Assembly (NCBI GenBank): GCA_947449835.1
Contig: CANFSZ010000008.1
Coordinates: forward strand, 1 to 64,000
Direction: 5' to 3'
DNA from: Opitutia bacterium
Lineage (GTDB): Bacteria > Verrucomicrobiota > Verrucomicrobiia > Opitutales > Opitutaceae
DNA: 64,000 nucleotides
Within the stretch, counting starts at the first letter, position 1. The number at the start of each line of letters is the position of its first letter. Both the position numbers and the translations under genes were made by a program. Under the pieces are notes generated by a model, which saw nothing but the letters and a program-made list of their open reading frames with translations, did no database searches and was not told the DNA's origin. Positions 62,595-64,000 of the stretch are shown in pieces.

Positions 62595-62825
62595 ATGAAA
62601 ACTGAATCGTTTATCCGCATCCTCGCGGGCGGCATGATTTTAATCAGCGTCGCGCTCACCCAGTTCGTCGACGTCCGCTGGCTGTGGTTCACCTGCTTCA
62701 TCGGGCTCAACCTCATTCAATCTGCCATCACTGGGTTCTGCCCGCCGACATTTGTCCTCGGCAAACTCGGCTGGATAACTCCCGACGGCTGCATCCACTT
62801 CGGCGGCGCTCGTCGTAACTCATAA
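62595..62825 (+). CDS. DUF2892 (YgaP-like) small membrane protein
   Basis: A 76-aa protein with two membrane helices (FIRILAGGMILISVALTQFV and LWFTCFIGLNLIQSAITGFC), a G-F-C-P-P turn and TFVLGKLGWITPD. It matches DUF2892, the membrane part of YgaP-type rhodanese proteins, often encoded near ArsR regulators and sulfur or metal resistance genes. First gene of a plus-strand unit; the adaptor starts 12 bases later. Confidence 0.85.
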   Translation: MKTESFIRILAGGMILISVALTQFVDVRWLWFTCFIGLNLIQSAITGFCPPTFVLGKLGWITPDGCIHFGGARRNS

Positions 62826-62837
62826 AAACGTCCCGTC

Positions 62838-63857
62838 ATGCGCCTGCTTCCGCTTCTTATCACCAGCCTCACATTCGTGGTTGTCGGCTGCAGCCGACCT
62901 AATGCTCCTGCACCAGCATCCACCCAGACTCCGACAAAGGTAAGCACGACTCGCCTCGAGACCGTCAACCTCCCGCTTACGCAAGCGCTCCCTGCTACCG
63001 TTCACCCGCTTGAGAGCGCCACCCTCGCCGCCCGCGTCATGGGTAGCGTTAACGGCGCGGATTTCGCCGTCGGTCAATCCGTCAAAGCGGGCGAACTCCT
63101 GCTCTCACTCAACGCCGCCGAACTTCCGGCGCGTCTCTCTCAAGCGCGCGCCGCGCTCGCCCAAGCTGAACGCGAAGCCATCCGCGAAGCGGCTCTCGTC
63201 CGTCAAAACGCTACTGCGGCGGATAACGCTCTCGCCGCCGAAGATCACCGCCGCATTGCAGCCGCCTACGTAAACGAAGCCGAGGCGTTACTTAGTTACA
63301 CGCGGATCGTCGCGCCGTTCAGCGGCACCATCACCAAAAAATTTGTTAACTCCGGTGATTTCGCCGCTCCCGGCACCCCGCTACTCGCGATCGAAGCCCG
63401 CGATCGGCTCCGCGCCGAAGTCCAAGTTCCCGCCACCTTTGCCGCGCCCGCCGCTGGGTCCGTCCTGCCTGTTCAACTCGATCCGGCCAGCGACCCGTTG
63501 AATACCGAGCTCGTAGAATTTTCCGCCGCCGCCGATCCACTCACGCAAACCCGTTTAGCCAAACTCGAACTCCCCCAAAACTCCGCGGTCCGCTCGGGGC
63601 AATTTGTACGCGTTCTCTGGCCCATCGGCACGGCCCCGTCTCTCTTAATTCCAACCAGCGCCGTTCAGCTTTTCGGTCAAATGGAGCGCGTTTTCGTCGT
63701 TACCTCGGAAGGCCGCGCGCAACTCCGCCTAGTAAAAACGGCCACACATTCCAGTGCGTTGACGCGTATTCTCGCCGGTCTCGCCGCGGGTGAAACCATC
63801 ATCCTCAATCCTGCCGCCACCCTCCGCGACGGCCAATCGGTGATCGTTTCGCCGTGA
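62838..63857 (+). CDS. efflux RND transporter periplasmic adaptor (HlyD/AcrA-type lipoprotein)
   Basis: A 339-aa membrane-fusion protein. It has a lipobox VVGC (LTFVVVGCSRPNAPAPASTQ), a barrel-sandwich region (AARVMGSVNGADFAVGQSVK, TRIVAPFSGTITKKFVNSGD), a coiled-coil hairpin rich in Ala/Glu/Arg (LSQARAALAQAEREAIREAA), and the closing beta domain. It docks the inner-membrane pump to an outer-membrane channel. Stop overlaps the pump start (GTGA). Confidence 0.9.
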   Translation: MRLLPLLITSLTFVVVGCSRPNAPAPASTQTPTKVSTTRLETVNLPLTQALPATVHPLESATLAARVMGSVNGADFAVGQSVKAGELLLSLNAAELPARLSQARAALAQAEREAIREAALVRQNATAADNALAAEDHRRIAAAYVNEAEALLSYTRIVAPFSGTITKKFVNSGDFAAPGTPLLAIEARDRLRAEVQVPATFAAPAAGSVLPVQLDPASDPLNTELVEFSAAADPLTQTRLAKLELPQNSAVRSGQFVRVLWPIGTAPSLLIPTSAVQLFGQMERVFVVTSEGRAQLRLVKTATHSSALTRILAGLAAGETIILNPAATLRDGQSVIVSP

Positions 63858-64000
63858 ACACCTCTACGCCACTTTCAACCCCAACCTCGGGTCAGCCCTA
63901 CGGTTTCGCGGGCAAACTCGCCGCCGTCTTCGCCACTTCGAAGCTCACGCCCATTATCGTGCTGGCGTCGATTCTCCTCGGCGTCTTCTCGATTTTGATG
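63854..64000 (+). CDS. RND efflux pump permease, N-terminal part (cut by window end)
   Basis: The first 49 codons of a gene starting with GTG and overlapping the adaptor stop by four bases. It reads FAGKLAAVFATSKLTPIIVL and then ASILLGVFSILM, which is the first helix of an AcrB/CzcA-like RND pump. The rest lies beyond 64000. Heavy-metal versus drug type cannot be told from this stretch. Confidence 0.85.
   Translation, partial: MNTSTPLSTPTSGQPYGFAGKLAAVFATSKLTPIIVLASILLGVFSILM

Overview
The window is high-GC bacterial chromosome that looks like a Verrucomicrobiota (Opitutales-type) genome. Support for this: a long TonB-dependent receptor with an N-terminal carboxypeptidase-regulatory-like domain, a Tat-exported Gfo/Idh/MocA oxidoreductase beside a HEAT-repeat/discoidin-type protein and a GH95 glycosidase, uronate catabolism genes, many lipoproteins, and the run rpmH-rnpA-yidD-yidC. 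The taxonomic call is inference from gene content; no rRNA is present. About 58 genes are supported, plus one tRNA, one clear pseudogene, several intrinsic terminators and a few candidate operators.

Layout: 1-1084 is a small AT-richer mobile-DNA scar (end of an IS3-type transposase, inverted and direct repeats of another element, one orphan ORF) abutting the 3' end of tRNA-Arg(TCG). 1205-7618 is a tightly packed plus-strand operon with two cyclopropane-fatty-acid-synthase-like methyltransferases, DUF1365, DUF1475, DUF2062 and DUF1295 membrane proteins, then a TPR protein and a lipoprotein: a membrane-lipid modification locus. 7767-13541 holds a six-hairpin glycosidase-like protein facing uxaC and a UxaE-like epimerase (hexuronate use). 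13686-31093 is mostly housekeeping: thioredoxin-like protein, Tex, hibernation factor, TerC, an AEC transporter, a flavoprotein, two secreted LTxxQ proteins, an ABC exporter, small metallopeptidase, SYLF protein, VOC protein, CinA, exonuclease III, a Cys/Met PLP enzyme, DUF167 and MATE. 31192-35084 is a minus-strand run of envelope lipoproteins built around LpoB- and YcfL-like proteins. 35231-44045 has a second AEC transporter, a TonB receptor with a palindromic upstream site, a phosphodiesterase, ppnP and a periplasmic PPIase-peptidase-PPIase run. 44088-46782 has a YgjP-type metalloprotein, a phosphoesterase and a Y-family polymerase. 46862-52761 is the rpmH-rnpA-yidD-yidC-yebC-metX-metW run. 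52791-55869 is a lower-GC patch with a large membrane protein carrying a duplicated C-terminal module and a decayed non-coding stretch. 55870-61959 is a carbohydrate/oxidoreductase operon. 62160-64000 is an ArsR-regulated efflux locus that runs off the end.

How the genes work together: the most coherent pathways are lipid methylation (1.2-6.2 kb), uronate isomerisation and epimerisation (10-13.5 kb), methionine synthesis by acylation (metX-metW), membrane-protein insertion (yidD-yidC) and outer-membrane/peptidoglycan upkeep (LpoB/YcfL-type lipoproteins). No CRISPR array, prophage or recognisable defence island was seen. The best candidates for something undescribed are the two-methyltransferase lipid operon lacking its usual flavoprotein, the lipoprotein operon with an internal terminator, the duplicated-module membrane protein, and an orphan intrinsic terminator antisense to the start of cinA.
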